DNA of 64,000 bases. Source: Xanthobacteraceae bacterium (lineage in GTDB: Bacteria; Pseudomonadota; Alphaproteobacteria; Rhizobiales; Xanthobacteraceae). Every line of letters begins with the position of its first letter. Position 1 is the stretch's first letter. The stretch spans positions 372,001 to 436,000 of the forward strand of contig JAHBZE010000002.1 in the NCBI GenBank assembly GCA_019635585.1, read 5' to 3'. Under the pieces are notes generated by a model that worked only from the letters and a program-made list of their open reading frames with translations, made no database searches and was not told the DNA's origin. The position numbers and the translations under genes are program-made. Of this stretch, positions 47,622 to 56,959 are shown piece by piece.

Positions 47622-48661
47622 GCCGCCTTGCGGCCGATCAGCCCGTTCAGGTTCGCCGCGTCGAGCCACTCTTTATTGATCTCGGACGAATAGCGGAAAT
47701 CCTCGGCGACCGGCTTGGCGCCTGCCTTCGCCAGATGTTCGGATTTCCAGCCCGGAAACTGCGGGCAGATCACATAACGGTCGTCGAGCTCGAGCGTGAG
47801 GCGCGCGTCGTCCTCGGTGATCATCACTTCGTGCAGCTTCTCGCCCGGACGAATGCCGACGATCTCGTGCGGCAGGTCCGGCGCCATCGCGCGCGCGAGC
47901 TCCGTCATCTTCATCGAGGGAATCTTCGGCACGAACAGTTCGCCGCCGTTCATCAGCGCGAGCGAAGACAGCACGAACTGGACGCCTTGCTCGAGCGTGA
48001 TCCAGAATCGCGTCATGCGCGGATCGGTGATCGGAAGCGCCTTTGCGCCTTTCTTGATCAGGCTGTCGAAAAACGGCACGACCGAGCCACGCGAACCGAT
48101 CACGTTGCCGTAGCGCACCACCGAAAACTTCGTGCCGTGCGAGCCGGAAAGATTGTTCGCGGCGACCATGATCTTGTCAGAGGCGAGCTTGGAAGCGCCG
48201 TAAAGATTGATCGGGTTCGCCGCCTTGTCGGTCGAAAGCGCGACCACGCGCGAAACCTTGTTGCGCAGCGCCGCCTTCACCACGTTCTCCGCACCGTGCA
48301 CGTTGGTGAGAATTGTTTCGAACGGATTATATTCAGCGATCGGAATGATCTTGATCGCCGCGGCGTGCACGACATAGTCGATCTCGCGCATGGCGAGTTC
48401 CAGCCGCGAAAGGTCCCGCACATCGCCGATGAAATAGCGCATGCGGTCCGCAAGCCCGGGGTGCGCGGCGGAGACTTCGCGCGCCATCACATCCTGCTTT
48501 TGCTCGTCGCGCGAAAACACGACGAGGCGGCGCGGCGCATTCTGGGACAAGAGCGTGTCCACGAAAGCACGCGCGAAGGAGCCGGTGCCGCCGGTCACCA
48601 GCACCGATTTGCCGGTGAAGTCGATCGTCGGGCGGTCAAATTTGCGATAAACGGCCGTCAC
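47618..48661 (-). CDS. pseB: UDP-GlcNAc 4,6-dehydratase (inverting)
   Basis: 347 aa short-chain dehydrogenase/reductase. The nucleotide motif is SVLVTGGTGSFARAF. The YNPFETILTNVHGAENV block and STDKAANPINLYGASKLASD (catalytic region) mark the PseB family, which performs dehydration with C5 inversion on UDP-GlcNAc. First step of pseudaminate synthesis. pseB and pseC form a two-gene operon facing the pseI operon. Confidence 0.93.
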   Translation of the reverse strand: MTAVYRKFDRPTIDFTGKSVLVTGGTGSFARAFVDTLLSQNAPRRLVVFSRDEQKQDVMAREVSAAHPGLADRMRYFIGDVRDLSRLELAMREIDYVVHAAAIKIIPIAEYNPFETILTNVHGAENVVKAALRNKVSRVVALSTDKAANPINLYGASKLASDKIMVAANNLSGSHGTKFSVVRYGNVIGSRGSVVPFFDSLIKKGAKALPITDPRMTRFWITLEQGVQFVLSSLALMNGGELFVPKIPSMKMTELARAMAPDLPHEIVGIRPGEKLHEVMITEDDARLTLELDDRYVICPQFPGWKSEHLAKAGAKPVAEDFRYSSEINKEWLDAANLNGLIGRKAA

Positions 48662-48737
48662 TGATTTAGCCTCGGATTTTCAACTAGTTGGATGGCCCCG
48701 CGCCGAAACGGGCCGCGTTTTAACGGGGCTATAGCAA

Positions 48738-48778
48738 GGCGGGCGGGCTTTGACCACAATGTCGCGGCCCCGCCCGCC
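48738..48778 (-). repeat. GC-rich inverted repeat downstream of the spermidine-synthase-like gene
   Basis: GGCGGGCGGG / CCCGCCCGCC, perfect 10 bp, 21-nt loop. No T-run follows on the minus strand, so it is a possible transcript-stabilising or Rho-associated hairpin after the gene at 48800. Confidence 0.4.
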
Positions 48779-48799
48779 GTTAAGGTTTGCGAAGCCCGC

Positions 48800-51226
48800 C
48801 TAATAGCCCCGCGAGTGGCGGATCATCGCGCCGAGCACGTTGGAATAGTCGTCGGTCCAGACCCATTGTGTCGGGTCGACCGGTTCGTCCTTCCAGTGCT
48901 TGGCTTCGTTCATGGCGCCGAAGTCATCGGGTTTCTTGACGAGCGCGGTGACGGTTCCGGAGAACTTGTAGTCGTCGTCGTTCACCTCGTCGTCGTCATC
49001 GGTCGTGTTGTGCGTGCGCGCGACCATGCCGTTTGCGGCACCGACGCCAGCCACTACGGAGGCGAGCTCGAGGTGCCGGTTCGAAATGTGCAACACGAGA
49101 ATGCCCTGTGGCGCGAGCTTCTTCTTATATATCTCGATCGCTTCCTTGGTCATGAGATGAATCGGAATCGCGTCGGACGAGAACGCATCGACCACGATCA
49201 GGTCATAGATGCCGTCGGGTGCGTCGGCGATCGTGAGCCGCGCGTCGCCAAGCGTAATCTTCGCGTCCGGCGCACATTGCGCGATGAAGCTGAAACCGTA
49301 ACGCTGCGGCGTGGTCGCGATCCGGATCGTGGTCGGGTCGATCTCGTAATAGTGGACCTGATCCTTCTCCATCTTGTGGCAGGCAAGCGTGCCGGTGCCG
49401 AGACCGACGACCGCGTAAGTGATCGGGCCTTTCTTGTTCACCCTCGCCTGCGCTACCGCCTGCGCGATCGCCGCCGACTTGTAATAGTACGTCGTAAGCT
49501 CCGGCCGGCCGACATAGGGCTTGTAGTCGTTCGTCAGAATCCGCTGCGCGCCGTGGATCGTCGTACCGTGCAGAAGCACACGGAAACGCCGGTCGTAGCT
49601 GTCGGTAATCTTGTGAACGCCGAAGAAACTGCGGACCGTGAAGCGCGCACGTGAGTCGATGTTCTCGTAAGCTTTGATGGTGAGGAAGCACAACGCGATG
49701 ACGTAAGCGTATTTCACCGAATCGAATGAGAGCAGGATCGAAACCACGAGCAGGATTCCGATCACCCACTTCATATAGGTGTAGTTGCCCGGCGCGAGAT
49801 CGGAGAGCACCGGCACCCGATAGCCAAAAGCAGGCGCGAGTGCCGCCGCCGCGATCACCGCAAGCAGGATCCAGAACACCGCCGAATAACGCCCGGTCGG
49901 CCAGACCCAGCCCGGACGGCACAGGAGCGCCAATACAATCAGGATCGGATACTCGGCGACCCAGTTGAACACCTGCGGGGCGACAAGTGCCGCCGCGATA
50001 CCGCCGAGCATACCGCCCGCCGACATCCACATATAAAATTCGGTGAGATGCGCGGGCGCCGGACGCAGCCGCGCAAGCTCGCCATGACAGACGAGCGCGG
50101 TCGAGAAGAACGCCGCGATGTGGATCGTCAGGATCCAGAAGATCGAATCGAAACCTTCGAACACCTGAGATGCGATCAGCGCCGCGATGCAGAGCGGCTG
50201 CACGATTACCGCGATCTGATGCACAAAGGGCGCAAAGCGGGAAAACACGAGCACGAAAGTCAGGAGATAAAGTGCGAGCGGCACGACCCAGAGAAACGGC
50301 ACCGCCGCGACGTCGGTCGATATGTGGTTCGTGACCGCGATCAGCAAACCGGACGGAATCGCGGCGAGCGCAACCCACACCACTGCTTCCGGCCAGGTCG
50401 GCTTGTCTGCTTTCTCCCCTGCTTTCGCTTTCGCGTGTTTCAGGTCTTTCGTGTTCCAGATCAGATAGCCGCAGCCCGCGATCAGCACGATCAGTAAGAC
50501 GAAAACCGCCGACCAGCCGAAGGTCTGCTGCTGGAGGCGCGTGAGCGGCTCGACCACGAAGGGATAGGCAAGCAGCGCAAGAAAACTGCCGACATTGCTC
50601 GCGGCATAAAGGAAATACGGATCTTTCGCCGCCGGATGATCGGTGCGCGCGAACCACGCCTGCAACAGCGGACCGTTCGCCGAAAGCGCGAAGAACGGCA
50701 GGCCGATTGAAACCGTGAACAGACCCAGCAGCCAGAACGCCTCGCCGGAAGCCGGCGGCTTGGTCCAGCCGCTTGCGATGCCGAGCGGCAGGAACAGGAT
50801 CGCGATCAGCATGACCGCAAGATGAATCATCACGGCCTGACGGCCTTCGAGATTCTTCGTGATGAAATGCGCGTAGGCGTAGCCCGCGAGCAAAACCGTC
50901 TGGAAGAACACCATCGCAACCGACCACACCGCGGGCGTACCGCCGAGGCGCGGCAGGACCATTTTCGCGAACATCGGTTGCACGAAGAACAGAAGTGCTG
51001 CGCTCACGAAAATCGCGAACATGAAGAGCGGTAAGAGCACGCCAGCGAATTGCGCCTGCGCGGGCTTGCGCCTGACAGCCGATTGTTCGCTCGCAGCGGC
51101 AGCCTTTTTCTTCGGGGCTGGCTTATCCGCCATGACAGCCTTCATTTTTGCCGGCTTTGCGTTGACGGCATTGGATTTCTTTTTCGCGGCCGACTTCTTC
51201 TCTTTGGGAGTCTTTTTCGCGCTCAT
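48800..51226 (-). CDS. Membrane protein fused to a spermidine-synthase-like domain
   Basis: 808 aa. The first 55 residues are Lys/Ala-rich (MSAKKTPKEKKSAAKKKSNA), possibly cytosolic and nucleic-acid- or membrane-contacting. Residues about 58-520 hold about a dozen hydrophobic spans. The C-terminal domain has the SpeE-like Rossmann core: TYAVVGLGTGTLACHKMEK, VHYYEIDPTTIRIATT and YDLIVVDAFSSDAIPIHLM. Fused spermidine-synthase proteins of this type are common in proteobacteria, with unproven substrate. The gene is monocistronic. Confidence 0.85.
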   Translation of the reverse strand: MSAKKTPKEKKSAAKKKSNAVNAKPAKMKAVMADKPAPKKKAAAASEQSAVRRKPAQAQFAGVLLPLFMFAIFVSAALLFFVQPMFAKMVLPRLGGTPAVWSVAMVFFQTVLLAGYAYAHFITKNLEGRQAVMIHLAVMLIAILFLPLGIASGWTKPPASGEAFWLLGLFTVSIGLPFFALSANGPLLQAWFARTDHPAAKDPYFLYAASNVGSFLALLAYPFVVEPLTRLQQQTFGWSAVFVLLIVLIAGCGYLIWNTKDLKHAKAKAGEKADKPTWPEAVVWVALAAIPSGLLIAVTNHISTDVAAVPFLWVVPLALYLLTFVLVFSRFAPFVHQIAVIVQPLCIAALIASQVFEGFDSIFWILTIHIAAFFSTALVCHGELARLRPAPAHLTEFYMWMSAGGMLGGIAAALVAPQVFNWVAEYPILIVLALLCRPGWVWPTGRYSAVFWILLAVIAAAALAPAFGYRVPVLSDLAPGNYTYMKWVIGILLVVSILLSFDSVKYAYVIALCFLTIKAYENIDSRARFTVRSFFGVHKITDSYDRRFRVLLHGTTIHGAQRILTNDYKPYVGRPELTTYYYKSAAIAQAVAQARVNKKGPITYAVVGLGTGTLACHKMEKDQVHYYEIDPTTIRIATTPQRYGFSFIAQCAPDAKITLGDARLTIADAPDGIYDLIVVDAFSSDAIPIHLMTKEAIEIYKKKLAPQGILVLHISNRHLELASVVAGVGAANGMVARTHNTTDDDDEVNDDDYKFSGTVTALVKKPDDFGAMNEAKHWKDEPVDPTQWVWTDDYSNVLGAMIRHSRGY

Positions 51227-51520
51227 GGAAATTCCTCGAATTGCGGGCCGTGCAGGCGCAGACCCTTACCTTAGCTGCGGTGCGAAAGAACACCGATCAT
51301 CACGTGATAAAATTGGGGGCTAACAGGCTTCCGGGCGGAAGGTGAAGGATCGGCGGATCATTGCGGAAGCGGAGAATCCGGTCCAGCCCCGCCACCGATG
51401 TTTCCCCCGCAGCGCGGCAAATGGCATGGAAGCCCAGTTCCGTTGCAACGCCGCAATAAATTCTCTGCTAATTTTTGTCCAGAGTCCGGCCAAACCGGAC
51501 CATTTCCCAGGGAGCAGTTT

Positions 51521-52486
51521 ATGTCCGAGATTTCACGCCGCACGCTTCTCACAAGCAGCACCGCCGCATTTGGAGCGCTGTCCGTCGCCCCCAGTTTTCT
51601 CGAAGGATTTTTCTCCTCCGCAATGGCACAGTCTCAAGGTTTCAATAAGTACAAGGTCGGCTCGATCGAGGTTGCGGGCATTGCGGATGGTGTGAACACC
51701 TTCCCGCTGCCGGACCGCTTCGTGGTCAACCAGCCCAAGGAAGAAGTGCAAAAGGCACTCGCGGCGGCGAAGCTCGGCACTGAAAATCTTTCGGTCCCGT
51801 TCAATCCCTTCGTGTTCAGAAACGGCGACCGCGTTGTGCTGATCGATACCGGCATGGGCCCGGCCGCGAACGAGAAAACGCCCGCCGTCGGCAACACGGT
51901 GAAAAACCTCACCGCCGCGGGCTACGACCCGTCGAAGATTACCGACGTCGTGATTTCCCACTTCCACGCCGACCACATCAACGGTCTTCTGAACGGCGCC
52001 AACCCGACCTATCCGAACGCGCAGGTCTGGGTACCTGCCGCGGAGTGGAAATACTGGACCGACGAAGGCGAATTGAGCCGCGCTCCCGACGCGCGCAAGA
52101 GCGCGTTTGCAAACGTGAAGCGCGTCTTCGCGGATGGTCTCAAGAATAAGGTCACACAATATGAGCACGGCAAGGAAGTCGTGCCGGGCCTCACCTCGAT
52201 GGCTACACCCGGCCACACGCCGGGTCACACCTCCTATGTTCTTGCCTCCGGCAACGACAAGCTGTTTATCCAGTCCGACGTTACGAACGTACCTTCGCTG
52301 TTCGTTACCAATCCGGGCTGGCACGCAATGTTCGACCAGGATGCGAAAATGGCGGAGGAAACACGGCGCAAGGCTTATGACATGGTCTCAGCCGAAAAGA
52401 TGCGCGTGCAGGGCTTCCACTTCCCGTTCCCGTCGCTCGGCCGCATCGAAAAGACCGCGACCGGCTACAACCTCATCGCGGCGTAA
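51521..52486 (+). CDS. Tat-exported metallo-beta-lactamase-fold hydrolase
   Basis: 321 aa from MSEISRRTLLTSSTAAFGAL, with GGGAG 7 nt upstream; the twin-arginine motif SRRTLL and an Ala-rich h-region ending MAQSQG mark it as Tat-exported. MBL motif SHFHADHING with the HxHxDH pattern, then GHTPGHTSY, and a bridging Asp in QSDVTN; these supply ligands for two metal ions. Exact substrate unknown; quorum-quenching lactonases, sulfatases and glyoxalase II-like enzymes share this fold. A short inverted repeat (GTCCGG / CCGGAC, 51484-51500) lies in the leader. Confidence 0.88.
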   Translation: MSEISRRTLLTSSTAAFGALSVAPSFLEGFFSSAMAQSQGFNKYKVGSIEVAGIADGVNTFPLPDRFVVNQPKEEVQKALAAAKLGTENLSVPFNPFVFRNGDRVVLIDTGMGPAANEKTPAVGNTVKNLTAAGYDPSKITDVVISHFHADHINGLLNGANPTYPNAQVWVPAAEWKYWTDEGELSRAPDARKSAFANVKRVFADGLKNKVTQYEHGKEVVPGLTSMATPGHTPGHTSYVLASGNDKLFIQSDVTNVPSLFVTNPGWHAMFDQDAKMAEETRRKAYDMVSAEKMRVQGFHFPFPSLGRIEKTATGYNLIAA

Positions 52487-52508
52487 GCAAAAGCGAATTA
52501 AGAATGAG

Positions 52509-52536
52509 AGGCCGCCGGAAACGGCGGCCTTTTTAT
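52509..52536 (+). terminator. Terminator after the MBL-fold gene
   Basis: AGGCCGCCG / CGGCGGCCT with loop GAAA followed by TTTTATT, 22 nt after the stop. Usable for the convergent ABM gene too. Confidence 0.85.
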
Positions 52537-52832
52537 TCGCCGAGAAAACTTTCCTCGTAATGCTCGACCACCGGAAACGGCTCGTAGAAGTGGTGCAATG
52601 CTTCGCGCCACTTCTGATAGCGGCCGGACTGACGAAAGCCGACGGTATGGTCTTCGAGTTTTTCCCAACGCACCAGCAACAGATAAGCGTTCGGCCGTTC
52701 GAGACAGCGCCGCACCTCGATGCCGATAAAGCCGGGCGTTGCCGCAATCAGCGGCTTCGCGGCACGCATCGCGCGCTCGAACACCCCCTCCTGCCCCGGC
52801 TTCACGTTCAGGACCGCAGCTTCCAGAATCAT
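52533..52832 (-). CDS. ABM-domain (antibiotic biosynthesis monooxygenase-like) protein
   Basis: 99 aa from MILEAAVLNVKPGQEGVFER; GGGAG lies upstream. The small dimeric alpha-beta barrel shows FIGIEVRRCLERPNAYLLLV and VRWEKLEDHTVGFRQSGRYQ, typical of the ABM family. Such proteins act on small aromatic or reactive compounds, or are simple stress proteins; this one cannot be assigned. Overlaps the preceding DUF1801 gene by 4 nt. Confidence 0.85.
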   Translation of the reverse strand: MILEAAVLNVKPGQEGVFERAMRAAKPLIAATPGFIGIEVRRCLERPNAYLLLVRWEKLEDHTVGFRQSGRYQKWREALHHFYEPFPVVEHYEESFLGE

Positions 52833-53263
52833 TTCCACGCTCCCTTCTTTCGCGCGTGATAGGTCAGCGCGAGTGCCACGCAATGCGCGAGCGCTTTCTC
52901 GTCGGGCTTCTTCTTTGTATCGAGCAGAATCGCGCGATTGCCTTCGTAAGCGAATTTCCTCGGATAGAATTCGCGGAAGGCCGGTACCAGTCCGGTCTGG
53001 CAATGAAAGTAGATCGCATACTTCTCATCGCTGCCTTTGATCCGGTCGATGCGTATGGTGCTGCCGCTACCGCTCGCGCTCGTCAGGTAACTCGGCTGGC
53101 CCCACTTCAACGTTTCTTCCAGCACGCCGACGCCTTCGGTCTTCGCTGCCGTTTTCAGGATCAATCGGCGTAGCGCGAGCAATGCCGCGCGCAATTTCGC
53201 GGGGTATGCGCGAAACACGGCGGCAACTTCCCGCGGAGGCTCTGCGTTCGCTTTCTTGCGCAT
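52829..53263 (-). CDS. DUF1801 domain protein
   Basis: 144 aa from MRKKANAEPPREVAAVFRAY. DUF1801 features: RAALLALRRLILKTA, LEETLKWGQPSYLT and YAIYFHCQTGLVPAFREFYP. The long frame upstream to 53563 crosses the riboswitch on the other strand and is rejected. DUF1801 proteins have a frataxin-like fold and no settled role. Confidence 0.85.
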   Translation of the reverse strand: MRKKANAEPPREVAAVFRAYPAKLRAALLALRRLILKTAAKTEGVGVLEETLKWGQPSYLTSASGSGSTIRIDRIKGSDEKYAIYFHCQTGLVPAFREFYPRKFAYEGNRAILLDTKKKPDEKALAHCVALALTYHARKKGAWK

Positions 53264-53373
53264 GATCTTCTTTGAGGATTCCTGCTGATTCCGCGCGATT
53301 CTCGCCCGGCGCGCTCGCGATGTCTTGCGGAGAATTGACTCTGCCGCGTTTCCTACGTTTAGATGAAGGCTGA

Positions 53374-53556
53374 TGACGGTGTTCTTTGCTGCGAAAGCCG
53401 CAAGGGACATGGGAATATGGTGAGGCCGCGTTCTGGCCGAATCCATAGCTGCCCCCGCAACTGTAAGCGGTAGCCCTCGCTTCAAGTGCCACTGGACGAA
53501 AGTCTGGGAAGGCGGAGCGAGACGCAACGACCCGCAAGCCAGGAGACCGACCGCAT
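53374..53556 (+). promoter_or_regulatory. Cobalamin riboswitch
   Basis: The B12 riboswitch core is clear: GGGAATATGGTGAGGCC (P3 region), GCTGCCCCCGCAACTGTAAG (the highly conserved J region), GCCACTGG, GGGAAGGCGG and CAAGCCAGGAGACCGACC (L5/B12 box). It controls the downstream TonB receptor; cobalamin binding normally represses expression. About 190 nt follow before the receptor ATG. Confidence 0.95.
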
Positions 53557-53743
53557 CAGTCACCCTACCGGCGCGCGGGGCGTGCGATCGGTGCGGCTAT
53601 CCGCAGCGGTGACACGTGAAGACGTGAACCGTTGCGGGGGCGCAGGTGGGGCTGCATCTCGACAAGGCTGACCGGACGAACGGGGCATTGCGCTCCGTGC
53701 TTTCGCGCGCCTCCGCGACCAGAAAAATCGCTGGAGGCTATCC

Positions 53744-55654
53744 ATGTTTCGACACTCGCGCATAAGTGCGCTCGCGCTACTCGCGCTTCCTTTTTCTCTA
53801 TCATCGGCTTTCGCACAAACGGCCGCGCTGCCGGAAACCGTCATTTCCGCGAACCAGGTGCCGCAGCCCGCCGATCGCGTCGGCGCAAGCGTTACCGTGC
53901 TGAAAGGCGACGAGTTGCGCGCACAGGGCGTCGAAACGGTCGCCGACGCACTTCGCATGGTGCCGGGTGTGCATGTGCAGACTTCCGGCTCCAAGGGCTC
54001 AATCACGCAAATCCGCATTCGCGGCGGCGACGCCAATCACGTGCTGGTGCAGATCGACGGCGTACCGACCAATCGCCTCGACGCCGGCGATTTCGACTTC
54101 GCGGATTTCCTGGTCGACGACATCGACCGCATCGAGGTCATTCGCGGACCGCAATCCGGCATTTACGGCGGCAATGCCCATACCGGCGTCATTTCGATCT
54201 ACACGAAATCCGGACGTGGACTAAAAAAGCCGGAACTGACGCTCCGCACCGAAGGCGGCACGCAAAGAAGCCACTGGCTATCCGGCACGCTCGCGCATCA
54301 CACCGGTGCGTTCTACAGCGCACTCTCGTTTCAGCATCGCGAAACCGACGGCTTCAGCATCTCGCCGCTAGGCAACGAGAAGGACGGACACCGCGCTTTC
54401 CTCTTCAATGGCAAAGCCGGCATCGACATTTCCGAACATCTGAATATCGAAGGCGTCCTACGCCACGTAAATCGCAAGGCGCAACTTGATCCCGAAAACA
54501 ATATTCCCCTGCCCGACGGCTATGGCGTCGACACCTTCGAGCAGACCAATGCGCGCCTGAACGCAACGCTGAATTCGTTCGGCGGCAAGCTGGTCCAGCG
54601 CTTCGGCATATTCAGCACCGATCTGAACTATTCGAACTACAACGCATTTTTTGGACCGCCGCCTTTCACTACCGCGGGCCAAACGCGCGGCGGCGACTAC
54701 AAGGCGTCGATTCAATACGCGACCGGCGCGATCTCGAATACCTCGACCTTGGTGCTCGACTATATCGACGAGCGATTCCAGACGAGTTTCGGCGACGACG
54801 CGCAACGCAATCGCTTCGGCACCGCCTACGAGCATATCTTCGATTTGCCCACCGGCACCTCGATCTCGGGCGCGCTCCGCAAGGACTTCAACGACAAGTT
54901 CGCGGATTACGTTACCTGGCGTATCGCCGTCTCGCAGCGCCTGTTTTCCGGAACGCGCATCCATTCCGCGGTCGGCAAGGGCGTGACACTGCCGAACTTC
55001 AACGAAATGTTCTCGACGGCGCCGAACTTCATCGCAAACCCGAACCTCCAGCCAGAGTCTTCGATCGGCTGGGACATCGGCGTGGAACAGATGCTATGGA
55101 ACGGCCTGTTCGTCTTTGACGCGACCTATTTCAACTCGCGCTTCGAAGACCGCATCGCGCGCGTTGCCGTTGTCGGCGGCATCTCGGCGGCGAACATCGC
55201 GGGCATCTCGCCGCGCCAGGGTCTCGAACTGACCGGCAAGCTAAATCCGTGGACGTGGCTGACGCTGGAAGCGACTTACACCTACACCGACGCGGAAACG
55301 CCCGCCGGCATCGAGGAAGTCCGCCGCCCGAAGAACGCGGCGTCTTTCACGGCGACCTATCGCGCGCCGGACAACAAGACCCGCGCGAGCGTCATCGTCA
55401 CGCATAACGGGAAGATGCGCGACGAATTCTTCCCGCCGCCGTTCTTTGCCACCACCTCGACAATTCTCGGAAGCTATACGCTCGTCAACGCGATCGTGAC
55501 TTATCAGGTTAATCCGAGCACGCAGTTCTATATCCGCGGCGAAAATATCCTCAACGAAAAGTATGAGGAGATTTACAGCTATCGCTCGCCGGGCGCGTCC
55601 GCCTATATCGGTCTACGCGTGAAGCTTGGCGAACTGAACCCGCCGCTTCAATAA
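53744..55654 (+). CDS. btuB: TonB-dependent outer-membrane receptor, BtuB-like (cobalamin)
   Basis: 636 aa. Signal peptide MFRHSRISALALLALPFSLS ending SSAFA. Plug domain: ETVISANQVPQPADRVGASV, LRMVPGVHVQTSGSKGSIT, GGDANHVLVQIDGVPTN and DIDRIEVIRGPQSGIYGGNA. The 22-strand barrel follows, ending in ASAYIGLRVKLGELNPPLQ, where the last strand of a TonB receptor lies. The preceding riboswitch makes B12 or a related corrinoid the likely ligand. No btuCDF genes are in the window. Confidence 0.9.
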   Translation: MFRHSRISALALLALPFSLSSAFAQTAALPETVISANQVPQPADRVGASVTVLKGDELRAQGVETVADALRMVPGVHVQTSGSKGSITQIRIRGGDANHVLVQIDGVPTNRLDAGDFDFADFLVDDIDRIEVIRGPQSGIYGGNAHTGVISIYTKSGRGLKKPELTLRTEGGTQRSHWLSGTLAHHTGAFYSALSFQHRETDGFSISPLGNEKDGHRAFLFNGKAGIDISEHLNIEGVLRHVNRKAQLDPENNIPLPDGYGVDTFEQTNARLNATLNSFGGKLVQRFGIFSTDLNYSNYNAFFGPPPFTTAGQTRGGDYKASIQYATGAISNTSTLVLDYIDERFQTSFGDDAQRNRFGTAYEHIFDLPTGTSISGALRKDFNDKFADYVTWRIAVSQRLFSGTRIHSAVGKGVTLPNFNEMFSTAPNFIANPNLQPESSIGWDIGVEQMLWNGLFVFDATYFNSRFEDRIARVAVVGGISAANIAGISPRQGLELTGKLNPWTWLTLEATYTYTDAETPAGIEEVRRPKNAASFTATYRAPDNKTRASVIVTHNGKMRDEFFPPPFFATTSTILGSYTLVNAIVTYQVNPSTQFYIRGENILNEKYEEIYSYRSPGASAYIGLRVKLGELNPPLQ

Positions 55655-55663
55655 ATGACAATA

Positions 55664-55694
55664 GCCGGCCCTCGCGGGCCGGCCATTTTTTTAT
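55664..55694 (+). terminator. Terminator after the TonB receptor
   Basis: GCCGGCCC / GGGCCGGC stem with loop TCGC, then CATTTTTTTAT. Nine nucleotides after the stop codon; it also abuts the convergent cutA end. Confidence 0.85.
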
Positions 55695-55707
55695 CTTGCG
55701 TCTTGTC

Positions 55708-56037
55708 TTAGACCCCCTGCCCGTTCGACTCCGCGACGATCCATTGCGCGTAAGCAGCGTCCCCGCCTTCGGTCGGCAGAAACAGGATGGCGGGCGTGTC
55801 GTATGCATGGCCGCGCTTAACTTCGGCTGCGACCGCGTCCTTCTGCGCGTCTCGCGTCTTGATGATCATCACGATCTCGTCGGCCTGCTCGACCTTGCCC
55901 TGCCAGCGATAGATCGAGCGCATTTGCGGCAGGATATTCACGCAGGCCGCCAGACCTTTCTCGACCAGTAACCGTCCCGCGCGCTCCGCCTCGACAAGCG
56001 AAGGATAGGTCGTATAGACGAGAACCGGCCGTTCCAT
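55708..56037 (-). CDS. cutA: Divalent cation tolerance protein
   Basis: 109 aa from MERPVLVYTTYPSLVEAERA. CutA hallmarks: GLAACVNILPQMRSIYRWQG, KVEQADEIVMIIKTR and HAYDTPAILFLPTEGG. Forms stable trimers; linked to copper tolerance in E. coli, function in alphaproteobacteria is unproven. The long upstream frame overlaps nadK and is a shadow. Confidence 0.93.
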   Translation of the reverse strand: MERPVLVYTTYPSLVEAERAGRLLVEKGLAACVNILPQMRSIYRWQGKVEQADEIVMIIKTRDAQKDAVAAEVKRGHAYDTPAILFLPTEGGDAAYAQWIVAESNGQGV

Positions 56038-56075
56038 TGCCGCACTCCTGTTTAAGCGTAACCCTGCGTATTCCG

Positions 56076-56858
56076 ATGACCGACGCCACACCACGCTACG
56101 ACAAGATCGCTTTCGTCGCGAGCAGCGCGCCGGATGCGATCGCCGCGCGCGAGCGGCTCGCGAAGGAGTACGGCGACGCGCCGGAAAGCGACGCGAATGT
56201 CGTGGTCGCGCTCGGCGGCGACGGCTTCATGCTCCAGATGCTGCATCGTTTCCGGGACACCGGAATTCCGATCTTCGGCATGCATCGTGGCACCATCGGC
56301 TTCCTGATGAACGAGTTTCGCGAAGAAGGCTTGCGCGAACGGCTCGCGGAAGCCGCCCGCAGCGTGATCCACCCGCTGATGATGGAAGCGACCGACGTGA
56401 ACGGCGTCGTACACCGCGCGCCTGCGCTGAACGAAGTCTCGCTGCTGCGGCAATCCTATCAGGCCGCGAAGCTCCGCATCACCATCGACGGCAAGGTGCG
56501 GATGGAAGAACTGATCTGCGACGGCATGCTGGTCGCAACCCCGGTCGGCTCGACCGCCTATAACCTCTCCGCCCACGGCCCGATCCTGCCGCTGGCGGCG
56601 CCCTTCCTCGCGATCACCCCGATCAGCCCCTTCCGCCCGCGCCGCTGGCGCGGCGCGCTGGTGCCCGATCGCGCCCGGATCGAGATCGAGATCAGGGAGA
56701 AGGACAAGCGTCCGGTAAACGCGGTCGCGGACCATTTCGAGGTCCGCTCGGTCGTGCGCGTGAAGGCCTGGATGGATACCGCCTCCTCGGCGGTGATGAT
56801 GTTCGACCCCGGCCACAGCCTCGATGAGCGCATCCTGAACGAGCAGTTCGGCTATTAA
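56076..56858 (+). CDS. nadK: NAD kinase
   Basis: 260 aa from MTDATPRYDKIAFVASSAPD. NAD kinase motifs: VVALGGDGFMLQMLHRF (GGDG) and LVATPVGSTAYNLSAHGPIL. It makes NADP from NAD. The start is chosen at 56076; an upstream frame overlaps cutA in the opposite direction. The N-terminal part is short, as in other alphaproteobacterial NadK. Confidence 0.95.
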   Translation: MTDATPRYDKIAFVASSAPDAIAARERLAKEYGDAPESDANVVVALGGDGFMLQMLHRFRDTGIPIFGMHRGTIGFLMNEFREEGLRERLAEAARSVIHPLMMEATDVNGVVHRAPALNEVSLLRQSYQAAKLRITIDGKVRMEELICDGMLVATPVGSTAYNLSAHGPILPLAAPFLAITPISPFRPRRWRGALVPDRARIEIEIREKDKRPVNAVADHFEVRSVVRVKAWMDTASSAVMMFDPGHSLDERILNEQFGY

Positions 56859-56959
56859 GCCCAGATCGGCCATTTCAACCGAAAATTAAGCCTGCGGCCC
56901 CCTAATGGCCGGCGGTATCCGCGTTCGGCTCGTCCTGGAGCCACGGAGTCCAGGCGACC

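Noticed and set aside
53067-53537. Minus-strand frame extending the DUF1801 gene through the riboswitch
   Set aside because: The extension lies across a plus-strand structured RNA and contains no DUF1801 sequence; the ATG at 53263 begins the domain.
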